Origin: Penicillium oxalicum
Taxonomy: Eukaryota; Ascomycota; Eurotiomycetes; Eurotiales; Aspergillaceae
DNA length: 64,000 nt
Direction: 5' to 3'
Assembly: GCF_001723175.1 (NCBI RefSeq)
Contig: NC_064656.1
Coordinates: forward strand, 2,294,001 to 2,358,000
In this document: positions 36,619 through 47,932 of the stretch, in pieces
Layout of the letters: every line of letters begins with the position of its first letter
Position numbering within the stretch: the first letter of the stretch is position 1
The notes under the pieces: generated by a model
The model's database searches: none
What the model was told of the DNA's origin: nothing
What the model saw: the letters and a program-made list of their open reading frames with translations, nothing else
Program-made: the position numbers and the translations under genes

Positions 36619-36778
36619 TTTGATTTATGGAGGAATTGTTTGAGAGCTTGGAGAGGTTGGAGGTGAGGTTGTGTGTGTGTGGAAATGTGCCCAAGAAACC
36701 GTGGTCTAGTGATGATATGTGGAATGATAAGTTGGAGAGAAAAAAAGAAAGCAGTCAAGGGCGTGGGAATTGCAATGC

Positions 36779-36785
36779 TATATAT
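36779..36785 (-). promoter_or_regulatory. TATA box of the GPI-type protein gene
   Basis: TATATAG on the minus strand about 165 nt upstream of the ATG at 36618. Confidence 0.5.
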
Positions 36786-37961
36786 GACTTTGTCGTCACG
36801 GTACCTCCGTCGCAGGCTGGAGACCTGTGCAGTTACCATAACAGGGCGCGGTGGAGATTGCGTAGTGGCGATATGACCTCAGCCCTGCCAGGGTCATTAC
36901 AAGCCTCAAAGTCTTCCAACAAGAATAATGCATATTAATTTCCCCACAGAATACGAGTGGCCCCAACACGGCACGTAAAAAGAGAGAAAAAAGAAAAGAA
37001 GTAGAAAAAGTCACACACAAAGCGGATGAGTTCCCGGAAGCCAATGGCCAAAACTTGGTCAAGCCAATGAACATCCCCGGCGTCTCACCAAAGATTCCAC
37101 CGCATCATCGTAGACTGGCCAGTTGACGCGTTTCAGCACAAAATCTTCCACGTCAGGTCTTGGTGGAGTACGGGCCGGAGGACGTTGAGCGAATGGGTCA
37201 ACGGTACAGTACGTGTGCTCTGTACATGGATCATACTGAGAGTACGGGAAATTGTTATGTATATGATTATGGAGTACGGTATTGGAAGAGTTCTCGCCCA
37301 GATGATGGACCCTTCCCATCAAGCCTAAGGGGAGAAGCGCAACGGTCTCGACTGGCGGCTTGTTGACACGATTCAGGGAAATCTCTCTGTGGGAAGCGAT
37401 TGCTCGGTCAGACGCATCATTGCCAAGATGTCTTTGCGTACGTGAACACTACATGATGATGAATCTCCTATACTCTGATACGCTGCTGCCTGTGAGTCAC
37501 TTGTACCCGGACGATTTGCCAATAATGTATGCCATTCACCAGGTCCTCAATCACTTGCGAGACGCGTATTGTAACGAATATCATCACCATATGTATTCTG
37601 TACACATGAATAGTACGGTACACATGTCCATCACGCAACGCAACGTATGTATGTACCGCATCGGTGCACCCATCCCGGGGATCAGACATCCATCTTGAGC
37701 CACACCCGCCATTCACTCACCCGAGGCAATGCCAATCTTCGAAACGGTGGGACCGTGGAAGGAGGGGGATCCCGGATTTCATCATGGACGAGATGAGATA
37801 TGCCAAGGCGGAGAGGTCTGGTGGATGACGTCTCCTGTGGGCGGCTGGATCCGCCCCATCACGAATCAGGCACTAGTGAAATGTGGAGAAATGGGGGTGT
37901 GCGGCAGGGCTGGCTCGAAGCAGCGACAGAACGACGTTTACGCCACTCTGAGGCGCAGTTC

Positions 37962-37978
37962 GAGAGAGAGAGAGAGAG
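37962..37978. repeat. (GA)n dinucleotide repeat
   Basis: About eight GA units in a row within intergenic sequence. Confidence 0.75.
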
Positions 37979-40357
37979 GGACATACACAAAAGCCTGGGT
38001 GCGTTGGGGTACCGGGGAAGGAAAGCGGTCAGTGTTACAGCCACTGTACACGCGTACAGGCTAAATTTAGGAGCAATCATGACTGTGGGAAAAGTAAGGG
38101 TGCATGCACAGCGACCTTGTAGATCTCGGGAGGTGGAAACGGGTCTGGTCCGTCCGTGGACGGCTATTCATATTCACTCATAGATCATCTCCGAAGGGAA
38201 CCGGGAGGTGGGATGAGGGATCGCAGATTCCAGCAATAGATCTGGGCAACCTTTTATTTTTTGGAGGTGCATATTATTTCCAGCACAGCCTGCACCACGC
38301 AGTGGTGCATCCTGTCCAACAGGACTTGAGTCTTCTCGATTTCCCCTCATGTAGACAGCATGGCTGCTGGGTATGATTGAGCTCTTGTGATCAAAGATGG
38401 ACCTGAGCTGCAACCTGCGCTTAGGGATCTTTCCAGGTCCGGGCGTTTGACCAGCATAAACCGGCTGCTTGATCCAGTTCGCGCGTGCTTGGACCCCGCC
38501 GTGTTGTAACCGATCAATCTGACAGGATTTGTAGATTGGGGGCCTGAATTCCGTCTCGACTTTGTTGGTATTTCATGGCTCAACAGTCCAACTGCGTTCA
38601 TCGGACCCGTAATCGTGGCGCACCGGGAGGGCTCCGCAATGCATCTAGATTCCAATGGAGCGCAATTAGTAGCTTCTCTTTCCACTTTGGCCAAGGGGGG
38701 TTGGAATTCCGGCTTCATGCAATGTGAGTATTGAAGCAACTCATTCTATAGTCAGGAGAACGGCATTGAATAGGCTGATGTTCTTCCTCAACAGCGATAC
38801 GGGGTGCTTGGCTTTGTACTGTGGTCGAGCTACGGGGACAAGTGCAGAGAAGTCAGGTTTGTCGACGCATTATTCGTGCTCAAGTTGACGGTGGTGGATA
38901 TTGACACGTGCTGGGCCCACGTGTGTGCGGCTCGTAGCGCTTAATGTGGTGAGGATAAGACTAGATGATGGGCTAAATATGGGATCCAGCTATAGACGTG
39001 TGTGTAGATTGACTCGCTGGCTCGGATAAAGTGTGCTCCCATTCTATTGCTTTGTCGATGTATAGACTCAAAGGGACCTAAGTACCTGTTGGAGGATGTC
39101 TTGTGACTATAAAGGGAGCACGTCCGCTAAGTCAAAATTTGGGCAAGACCTTCCGCATGAAATAGGAGAAACAGCAGAGAGTCCATGAGAAGTAGCTTCA
39201 CTTTGCGAATGGCTGTTGGTACTACGAGATGCATTCGCTGTATATGAGCAGCAACTGAGATCAGTCGTGGTACGCGATGAGGGCTTCTCTGATGACAGAT
39301 GAGACGTATCCTGAAAAAAAAAAAAAAACCAACACTCATCCCGATCAACATGGAGCAAAAAGTCATACGAAAGCAAGGAAAGCATCTATAGAATCATCTA
39401 CTAAAATGTGACTCTAATCATCATAAGCAACGGCTGGTGAGACAAATCAACCGTCGCGTATGACGACTCATGAAGATTTACGAAATCATCCTCCTCGTCG
39501 ACGGTATCCTGTGGGCTTAGAGCCATACAGCGGGCCACATTCTCCAGAAGATTCGGAAGTTTTGATCTCAAGGCCATTTTGTCGGTGAGGGCATGTAGTT
39601 CTGGCTGCTCTCATGACGAGATCGCCAACGCCACCACCAGGAATGAAATGAGCCTTGTGAATTGCAGTGATGTTTTCGGTTCATGAAGTCCTGAGAGACC
39701 ATCGTGGATAGAAACCAGAAGGCAGCATAAAGGCTGGCAGTCTAGTGACGGTGATCCCAGCTTCGGCCAGACCGTTTGATGTCATGCCTTAATTCCATGT
39801 CTCGTACAGAGTAAACGCGCGTTGCACTGAACAAGAGAGCCGGCTAGGCAAAAGATTGTGGGTTGAAGAGGGAAAAAAAAGGAAGAAGAGAGGAAGCCGG
39901 GCGCGATGAAAGGGGGGTTTTTATACCCTGGAGACATCACGAGTTTGAAGTAGCAAACACACTAGTAGATGGGCAGCAAACACGTCATAAGCGAAGGCTG
40001 CCAGGGATAGGGAAAGATCCAGTGATTTCTCTAGAGATGAATATTGTGATTTGGAAGAATGAGGAATAATATCATTGCAAACCGACAAATCTCCCTGATA
40101 TTCAGGTATACGGCACACCACACATCGCCAAATCTACCTGCCCCAAATATTCCCACCACAAACAACATCGCCTGGAGATCACGCTTGATGTTACGACATG
40201 GAAAGTCTATTGGAACGGATCAGTGTAAGTTATTCTTAATCTTCATAATTGATTCTATCTAAGTTGTCGTGTACTTATATTCAAAATACTAAATTATGCA
40301 CAGAGTAGATAGCACTGCATCATCCCCCTCACACAAAATCGCTGACCTAACAGCAGC

Positions 40358-43210
40358 CTAGGATGAGAATTGGCCGTACGCCTGAATCAGACTCTCCCAG
40401 CCCCCAGCATGATCATCTGCCCGAGGGTTTGAAATGCCATCCAGCACCACCACATCTGACATTCGTGTGCTGATCGAGTACCAAATCAGATTCTTCGGTG
40501 TCCCCGTGACGCGCATCATATTCGTTTGACATTTGCCCTCACAAGGCTCGTTATATTGACCGTTCCACTCCCCATCGAAAAATGCCCACGCCGCTGAGTT
40601 GTACAGCGCGATATCAGAGCCCCCATCCACATTCGTCGCCAATGAGGTGCGACACTTGTCATCCGTGAGTCCGCACCACGAGAAATCGGGGTCTCCCAGA
40701 AAAGGCTCATCACGCCACGGGGCAGGGGCTCTGGCAAGCTCCCCGGTTCCTTGCATATACGGCGACTCGCTCTGCAAGAGACCAGCAAAGACGTTGGAGG
40801 CATTGTGAAAGTTGTAATTGTAAAGCCAGTTATGCTCGAAGCCCGTTCCCGTGAGCCATGTACCCTTGGTGGACTCAACAAGGAGACCTCGGGCCGCCGA
40901 GATGATAGTGAGAATCGACTCACTATCGAGGTTGTGGTCGGCGGTCCAGCCCCAGATATTCTCAATGTATGCGGAGGAGGTGCTTGTCAGATGCATGAGC
41001 ATGAATGCGGCCATACAGTCTTTGGGTTGCTGTGAGATGCAGTCGGTTGAGATGGACGTCTCTGCTGTGCCGCCGACGGTGATCACGGTATTCCAAAGAC
41101 CAACATCCCCGGGTTGATCACCCGCCGCATTCACCTCGATCATTTTTGCTCCTGGTAGAATTTCAGCGGCAGAGACTCGAATGTCTTGGATCTCGATCAC
41201 GCCAACATCCCCTGGATTCCCAACTTTCACCACTGGTCGCGGCTCCGAGGAGTTTTTGAAAGAATCGCCGTAGGCCGAGATGACCGACCATGCCTCGCCC
41301 ACAATCCGGGATCCCAGAGGAATGAATATCGTATCAGACACCTTGTACACGCCGAAAGGGATGTAGGTGATCTTGCAATCATCAGCATTCTGGGCGAGAA
41401 TTGCATTGAGTGCCTCGGTGTCGTCGGTCACACCGTCACCTTTCACCACATGATCGGCAACTGTCTTGACATTAATCACCTCGACATCACTGTAGCCAGC
41501 GTAGCTCGGCTGCGCTTTGGTGAAATACCGATTACTATCCAAGAGAGCTTCCGGCCTCTTGGTGACCCACGATCCTCCAGCGTTGTAAGTCCCCGGAACC
41601 ATGGTCCCCCAGACCCAAGTATCGACATGAGAGGTCGCATTCAAGCGAGTTGCACCGGAGGCATCCACCGCGATGGGATTGACAGAGGTGTAGTCCAGGT
41701 TTTGGATCAGAAACTGGCTATTTTGCTTGCCAGTATCTCGCGATGAATCGTGGAAACGAATCAGGGGACCAGAATTGGTCGAAGAGGAATCAAGGATGAC
41801 CAAGCTTCCCAGAGCATTTGTGGTCATATTGACGCCTGTCCCACAGGTGTCAAAGAGGGCGCCTTGGAGAAGTACAGTCCAACCACCAGCGGCTTCAAAT
41901 GCGGTACGACACCCGACAAAACGAACATTTTTGAAATTGACTTGTTGATTCGAGTTGATAATTCCTACAGCGCCACCAGTAATGATCTGTCCAGGTCAGT
42001 TTCCAAAACGCTACGTAAGAGTGGGGGGGACAAGTCCGACTTACGACATCGGTCACCGCTATCGTCGAGCCAGCGATGATGTTGATACCAGTGTGAGAAC
42101 ATTCGCCTGTCGGCATTCGGACCTGAACACCCGTCAGACCACTTCCCTGCGCTACGCCCCATTGCAAGGCTGTAATGGGCTGGGTGGCTGTGACATCCGT
42201 CGTATCAAGAATCACGTTCTTCATCAAGGTCATGAAACTCGTTTCCGGGTTGCCGTTATGCTTATCGTATCCCATGACCAGAAAATCTCCCTTGAAACCG
42301 GGAGCCGCTTTCAAGATGGGAGGATTGTTGGGATCTCCGACAATGATGGTGCCGACGGTCAGACTAAGAGTACTACCCAGCAGATACTCGCCTCCAGGGA
42401 GGTATACTTCAGCTGGATTGCGCGTGACGCCCGTTCCTTTCCGGCTCCCTCCATTACCATCGTCGTCGATGGCCTTTTGCAGCGCGGCTGTTTGATCACC
42501 GGTGCCATCATTGATCGCATTGTAGTCCATCGCGTTGCGAAACACGGGATACGTACTCGGAGAGCTGGAGTATGGCGCGTACCCGGCGCCCTTGCCGCCA
42601 TGGTTTTGGGCTTCGAGCCAATACACAAAGTCTGAATTAATCAAGGGACTGTGGCATGTTTGAATTGTCGAATTGATCAATGAACCTGAAAGTGCCGAAT
42701 TGCTGATTTCCGTACTTGCAGCCCCGGCGGCCGATGTACTAGCTGCGGTTCCGGTTTCAGACGTTGCTGCTGTCGCCGAGAGTGTGGATGTGGCCGTTTC
42801 GGAGGCACCTGAAGTTGAGGATGAAGATAGCGCTACAGGCACATGTGACAACGTAGATGAAGCTGGTATAATTGTGCTCGAGGTGATATCATTGTAGAAG
42901 AGCGAGCTTGGTATCGCATCGACGCTGGTGAGGGAATCGGGAATCACGGAACTTGGTCCTTTGCCTGACAAGTCTGGGAGTCCAAGGCTATTCAAAAAGT
43001 CAAAGTCAGCCTTATCTCTGGCAATCCATAAATTGTTCCAAGGAACACATACACTGAGCCAATATCAAATAACCATGATGGACCAATCCTCTTCGGTGCC
43101 CTCGTGCCAGCACCGGTGTCTCTCTCGTGCTCTGGTGTAAGCTGATTTGCATTTACCTGTGCCGCAAGCCAAACAGTCAAACACGCCGAATAGAAAGACC
43201 TTCGCATCAT
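40358..43210 (-). CDS. GH55 exo-beta-1,3-glucanase (pectate-lyase-3 fold), secreted
   Basis: This is a 909-residue secreted enzyme in three exons: 43053-43210, 42045-42987 and 40358-41986. The introns are GTATGT...AATAG and GTAAGT...GACAG, and frame is kept at each. A signal peptide covers about residues 1-21. A Ser/Thr/Ala-rich linker at about 65-150 precedes the catalytic part, which starts near NSDFVYWLEAQNHGGKGAGY. Two parallel beta-helix repeats are marked by DYNAINDGTGDQTAALQKAI and, near residue 550, VKGDGVTDDTEALNAIL with IPFGVYKVSDTIFIPLGSRIVGE. This tandem layout is typical of GH55, which splits glucose from the non-reducing end of beta-1,3-glucan (own wall remodelling or laminarin use). 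The long S/T-rich spacer before the domain is unusual for GH55 and may hold the enzyme in the wall. Confidence 0.92.
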
Positions 43211-46200
43211 GGGACAATCTAGTCAAACTTGAAACTCGTCAAGATCGTCTCAAACCAGAATTACAGAGATCTTTCTATTCAAAATATTGACTTCCTGGGC
43301 TCGTCTTTTTGTATTAAGATAGTTCCAAGCTCGGAGCTGATGGTCTAGATCGTGGCCGGCCAACAACCCCAGAGGTGAAGACAAACAAAAAGAAAAACAA
43401 CCATGCAATTTCACACTCCCAGCTGGTTACGATTGGCATTCTCGCGTGCAAGCTGGCTGCTTGGGAATGCGGCTTCATGACAGGGGCGGTTGCCCCCTGG
43501 AGACGGGGGGCTCGGCGGGCCATCACTGTCGCGTTTCAAGGAATTAGGTGTTCCAAGAGCCTTGGTTGTAACAAGGCTCGTGAATAACGCCACTCGTATA
43601 GAGCATTAGCAATACAAGAGACAAGTAGCAAAACTATAGTAAGTAGAAGTTTGAGTATGCTCAAGCCTGGGCGTCTGGTCCTTCATACTGCCCGGTGTAT
43701 CTGTAGCTATACCTCAACTTTTTCGCGACTAACCACAACGCCACACTGAAATGGAAACGGATGGGCTTTCACAACTTTTGCGTATTTTTAAAATCTATGT
43801 AATAAATAGCCACTGAATTCCATATCAAGCTTGACATGTCGGCGATTTGTCAGCTCCAAGTTCTCCTCAAGATCAATGTACTGAGACACGGGACAAAGCT
43901 GGAATATGAACATTGGCCGACTTTATTTCCCAAATACCTAACTGCTTGAATTTAGATTCCCAACTTCAGTCTCTGTTGATGTTGTTAGGCAGAGACAGAT
44001 TTAAGGCTCTATCACATCCGTTGAGCTCTCTTCGGTTTATCACCTCGAGTCATGAATCTTGTCCAATATGAAATACACCACAATCTCTACCGGCCCCATC
44101 ATTCACAAGGGTCTGACGGGCGGGAGTGCTATATACTTCCACACGGCTTGAATTCAGATTCGTCAACTGATGCGCATGGATAAGCGAACAAACTCATACT
44201 ATCTGCACGGTCATCTCGTTCTGCGACAAAAAGTCGAGGCTGTCCACTGTCCCGCGCAGCAGAAGGCGCCCTGAAGGTTGATGTCGCCTCATCAAAAAAC
44301 GTATGAGTATACACCCAACCTAGCATAAGTACCCAAGGAAGTGCTTCGCTCAGGGAGCGGGCCTAAAGCCTAGCATTGAAAGCAGTTTAGAAGGTAGCAA
44401 CTCCATCCCTGTCGACCACAATGAATTGCACAACCGGCATGCTTCACCAAAAGCTCAGGTTTCCTTCGATCGCATTTTCTGCTTTATTTCCCTTCTTCCT
44501 CCACTATGTGCGAAATGATGAACAAATCTCTCATTTCTCAAACAGGAATCAAGACAGCAGGTTGTATCTTCAGTAAGGGAGGGGAATATTGACGTAGGGT
44601 GTCATGTCAGGTCAACAGGCTCATGGGCTCTCCGGAATGCAGTCTAGCGGAACAGTGTGTGGAGTTGACGAATGTCTTGACCCCTTATCCAGGACCAGGC
44701 TAGCCCCATATTAAGCGTGAAACACGCAATTGACCATAGCTTAATCGATACTTGTCCATTGGATTGAGAAGTTGCATAGAGGTTGAACAATTCGACAAAA
44801 AAGGCGACACAAGTGGTATGGTTGACGCAAGTGGATAGGCGTGATCAACACTTTGATATCTGGTAGATCTTTTGTCTGAATATGATATCTTCTCATTGGT
44901 CCCGCAGTAGAGCAGCTCCCCCCGACGAAGATAGGTAGGCACCTATCTTCAAGTCAAAGGTCCTGAATGGTCTTCAAATGCAGCCATGCAAGTAAGCTTT
45001 TCTTGTCACCAACAGACGGACCACGTCCCAGGCTAGCACTTATGTGCTGCTCTTTTCAAGTGAACACCGTCAGGTCAGGGCTTAAGATGGCCGAATGCTC
45101 ACAGAATTTTAATGTCGAGTAAAAAGACATGCATGTATTGTATGCTGCTTGTATTATTATCGACTATATCCGAGAATGTTCCGGAGGTTACGAGTAAACA
45201 GAAGCACGGTGCACATCAATACCTGGGGAACAAGTCTTGTCAGTTGGAGGTTGACACTGTGTCAAATCAGTACATCAGCAGTTCCATCTCACATGGCGGA
45301 GAAGCGGCTTGTACTTGTTACGTCTATTACGCTCGCTTGATTTCAGTCATCATTCATCACATACATGTCTGCCCATTTCAAAGCGAAATAGAAAACATCC
45401 CCGTGTCGATCACCAATGCCTATTGCTGGAAAAGCTGGCAACTCTTACTTGATAGGCATCAAGGACTAGCTAGGGACCAAGAAAAAATTTAACCACTCAG
45501 AGGGATAGATGAATAGTAAGCCAGGGGTTGTGTCATGTCAGGAACCGGAGATAATCCTGTCGAAGCTCGGATCCTCGGCCCCAGTAACCAGACTGGCAGC
45601 TTCCCTGAGATGCCTTTTTTGATTCAATTGCAAAACGCGCCGCTGGTCGCTTAGCTAATCAAAAGTGGACATTCTCAGGCTGGCCAGGGGCACACGCAGC
45701 GATTTTGCTGGATTGATGTCATATTTTGCTTGTACCTTTGAGTTCCTTGGCCACCTAGGCATGTAGAGGACCCAAGGCAAGTGGATTCAATTTGTACCAA
45801 GATATTGCCGGAACTTTTGTTGGTCGGTGGATCACAAGAAGCTCAGTATAACACGGATTTGAGATTGTGTTGATGGGCGTAAGGTGAACTGCGACCATCA
45901 ATTTTGAGCGAGTCTGATCATTACAAGATTGGGCAAGATCGCATTGCTTGGTACCTAATCAGTGCTCGCCATCGAAGTAGTCTCGATGCCATATAATTTA
46001 CCGGTGCATGGAGCTCCAAACGCCGCATGGGAAGAAATATGTGCACACTGATTGAAGAAAGAATCATATATACAAGTAAATTTTCTTTGTCTGGAAAAAA
46101 GAGTAATCGCGAGACTGCCTCCTAGAGAATGTGTCGCGGTCGGCCATATAATCTGTGTGGAGCTGCCGTAGCTGCACAGGCGATGCCCGTTCTTGAAATA

Positions 46201-47932
46201 TCTCAAAGAAATCGCGTTTATCTGGCATCAGCGACGGTATATTTCCTTTACACCATTGATCCAGGATATTGTTCATGAATTAGGGTCACGCTTCCCCGCT
46301 ATGTCGAACCCCTTGCGTTACCGGGATGAATTATGCATCTAGGCCCGATGAAAAGCCCGTTTGATCAGCAAAGGGCAAAAAGCCCAGATTATCAGTCAGA
46401 TGGACATTACGTGACCGCGGGGAAGGGTGTTTTCTATGTATGTCAATGTTGAAGATGAAGGGCTTGCCAAGGAGATAGTAAGGGAGATTGAAATGCTCGA
46501 GCGCTGTGGGTAAAATATACGACAATTTTAGTGAAACAGTCGTGGACAAGGGAGCAATTTACGCAATTGCTCCAGGATCGGAAAGATCCCGAAAGGAAGC
46601 TCTGCTCCAATCGCTTATGGTCGCCTCTGTCCTCCAGACACAACACCATCGCGATTGGGTTCCTTGCGTCAGGTCGTTCTTGAACCGTGCCCTTCGCAGT
46701 GCCTTGGTAGCTCATTCGACGAGGTACGCCTTGATTCGTAGGGATATTCAACGGCTCGGTGCTAGAAAGATCCCAAGTCGCTTCAGGACCAACTAATTGA
46801 CCTTTCTAGTGAGGTAATTGTCCACTGAGAGTTATAATCTGCAGCAAGGCCACGTCGTGCAATCGTGATTGATACAGGACAGAGGGTGAAAGCTCAAAGC
46901 TTCGAGTCACGACATGGGAAATTTTAATTTGTTTAGTCGACTTCATTTTGAACCAAAGAAATCGACTTGGAACTCCCCATGTGCCGTGAGGAAATGTCAC
47001 CGACTTAATCGATAAGCACATCAATGCGAGGCACCATTCAGTCAAATAGCTCTCGAATAGATTCCGCACAGATGCTTCCTGATTAAGTTGAATGCTCATG
47101 TTGTAATACCAAAGCTGAAAGGCTCAGCATCACCATTTAAGACTTGGCCGATCCAATGCTCCGTGGAAATTCAGCCGCGGCTCCTGCCACGAATACCCCT
47201 CAACATATTGTGGAAGGATAATCTCCACGATGTCTCTGCCATGCAGTGCCTTATATTGAATAAATATCATTGGCATAATGACTAGATTCGAATGCGGGAT
47301 GAACTACCACATGGGATATTACGGCCGCGGTTCGAACTGAACCTGCGCTTTGACAGCTTCACTATCATCCGCTGAGAGCACATGGAGGATGGGGGATAAT
47401 TCAAGCGTGATGTGAGTTGAGACTCATCAAATGGAGCCAGCGCCAAGTGCGACATCTAGATTTACGGGACTAATTCCACAAAGCAATGGCAACTTGTGCG
47501 AGAATCTGGTCCGGTCGGATCACCCGCGTAAGGGACAAAGAGCGGTCAACCTCTCGCATGATCAGCATACATTGTTGTCACCAATTCAAGTGCTTATTAC
47601 TTTCCTGAACACGACGGTGCAGCTGAGGCAAAAGCAAACAAACGGAAGTCGGGACTGCAAACCCCTGTGGACATGCCCAATGAGATTCTCAGATCCGCAC
47701 GTGGATTGGTGAAATGAACCCAGGATTGGCGACTGGACAAAGCTCCTTCGAACATCTACTAATGACTGGTGTCCCAAAGCATGCTGGTATCGATGAGTGC
47801 CAGTCAGCTAGAATGCAAGGTTGCAATTCGGGGTTTCCCTGATTTTACGATAACTTATATAGGGATGAAAACGGGCATGATAATGACCAAGTTCGCTTGG
47901 AAAAGGGGTGTTCCTTCTCGGGGATAATTCGA
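43211..47932. other. Gene-free interval (4.7 kb) left of the NRPS-like locus
   Basis: No complete gene recognised. Short minus-strand frames at 46064-46276, 46331-46549 and 46443-46751 have protein-like composition but no recognised family and no clean exon structure; they may be remnants. The right end carries the TATA box of the NRPS-like gene. Confidence 0.4.
47856..47862 (+). promoter_or_regulatory. TATA box of the NRPS-like gene
   Basis: TATATAG 71-77 nt before the ATG at 47933. Its closeness argues that no long upstream coding exon is missing and that the truncated N-terminus is genuine. Confidence 0.55.

Larger units (their letters stand above)
36619..40357. other. Gene-free interval (3.7 kb)
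   Basis: Contains the GPI-protein promoter, a GA dinucleotide run (37962-37978) and an A-run near 39315-39329. A TATAAAG at about 39109 has no gene behind it. Frames up to 130 codons show no motif. Confidence 0.5.

Noticed and set aside
39104..39120. Sixteen bases TTGTGACTATAAAGGG shared with the aquaporin TATA region at 29407
   Set aside because: Flanks do not match, and one such exact 16-mer pair is about what chance gives in 64 kb. No gene lies downstream at 39.1 kb.
47325..47360. GCGGTTCGAACTGAACC resembling a tRNA T arm or B box
   Set aside because: The second half does not fit the GGTTCGANNCC consensus, and no acceptor stem or A box can be folded around it.
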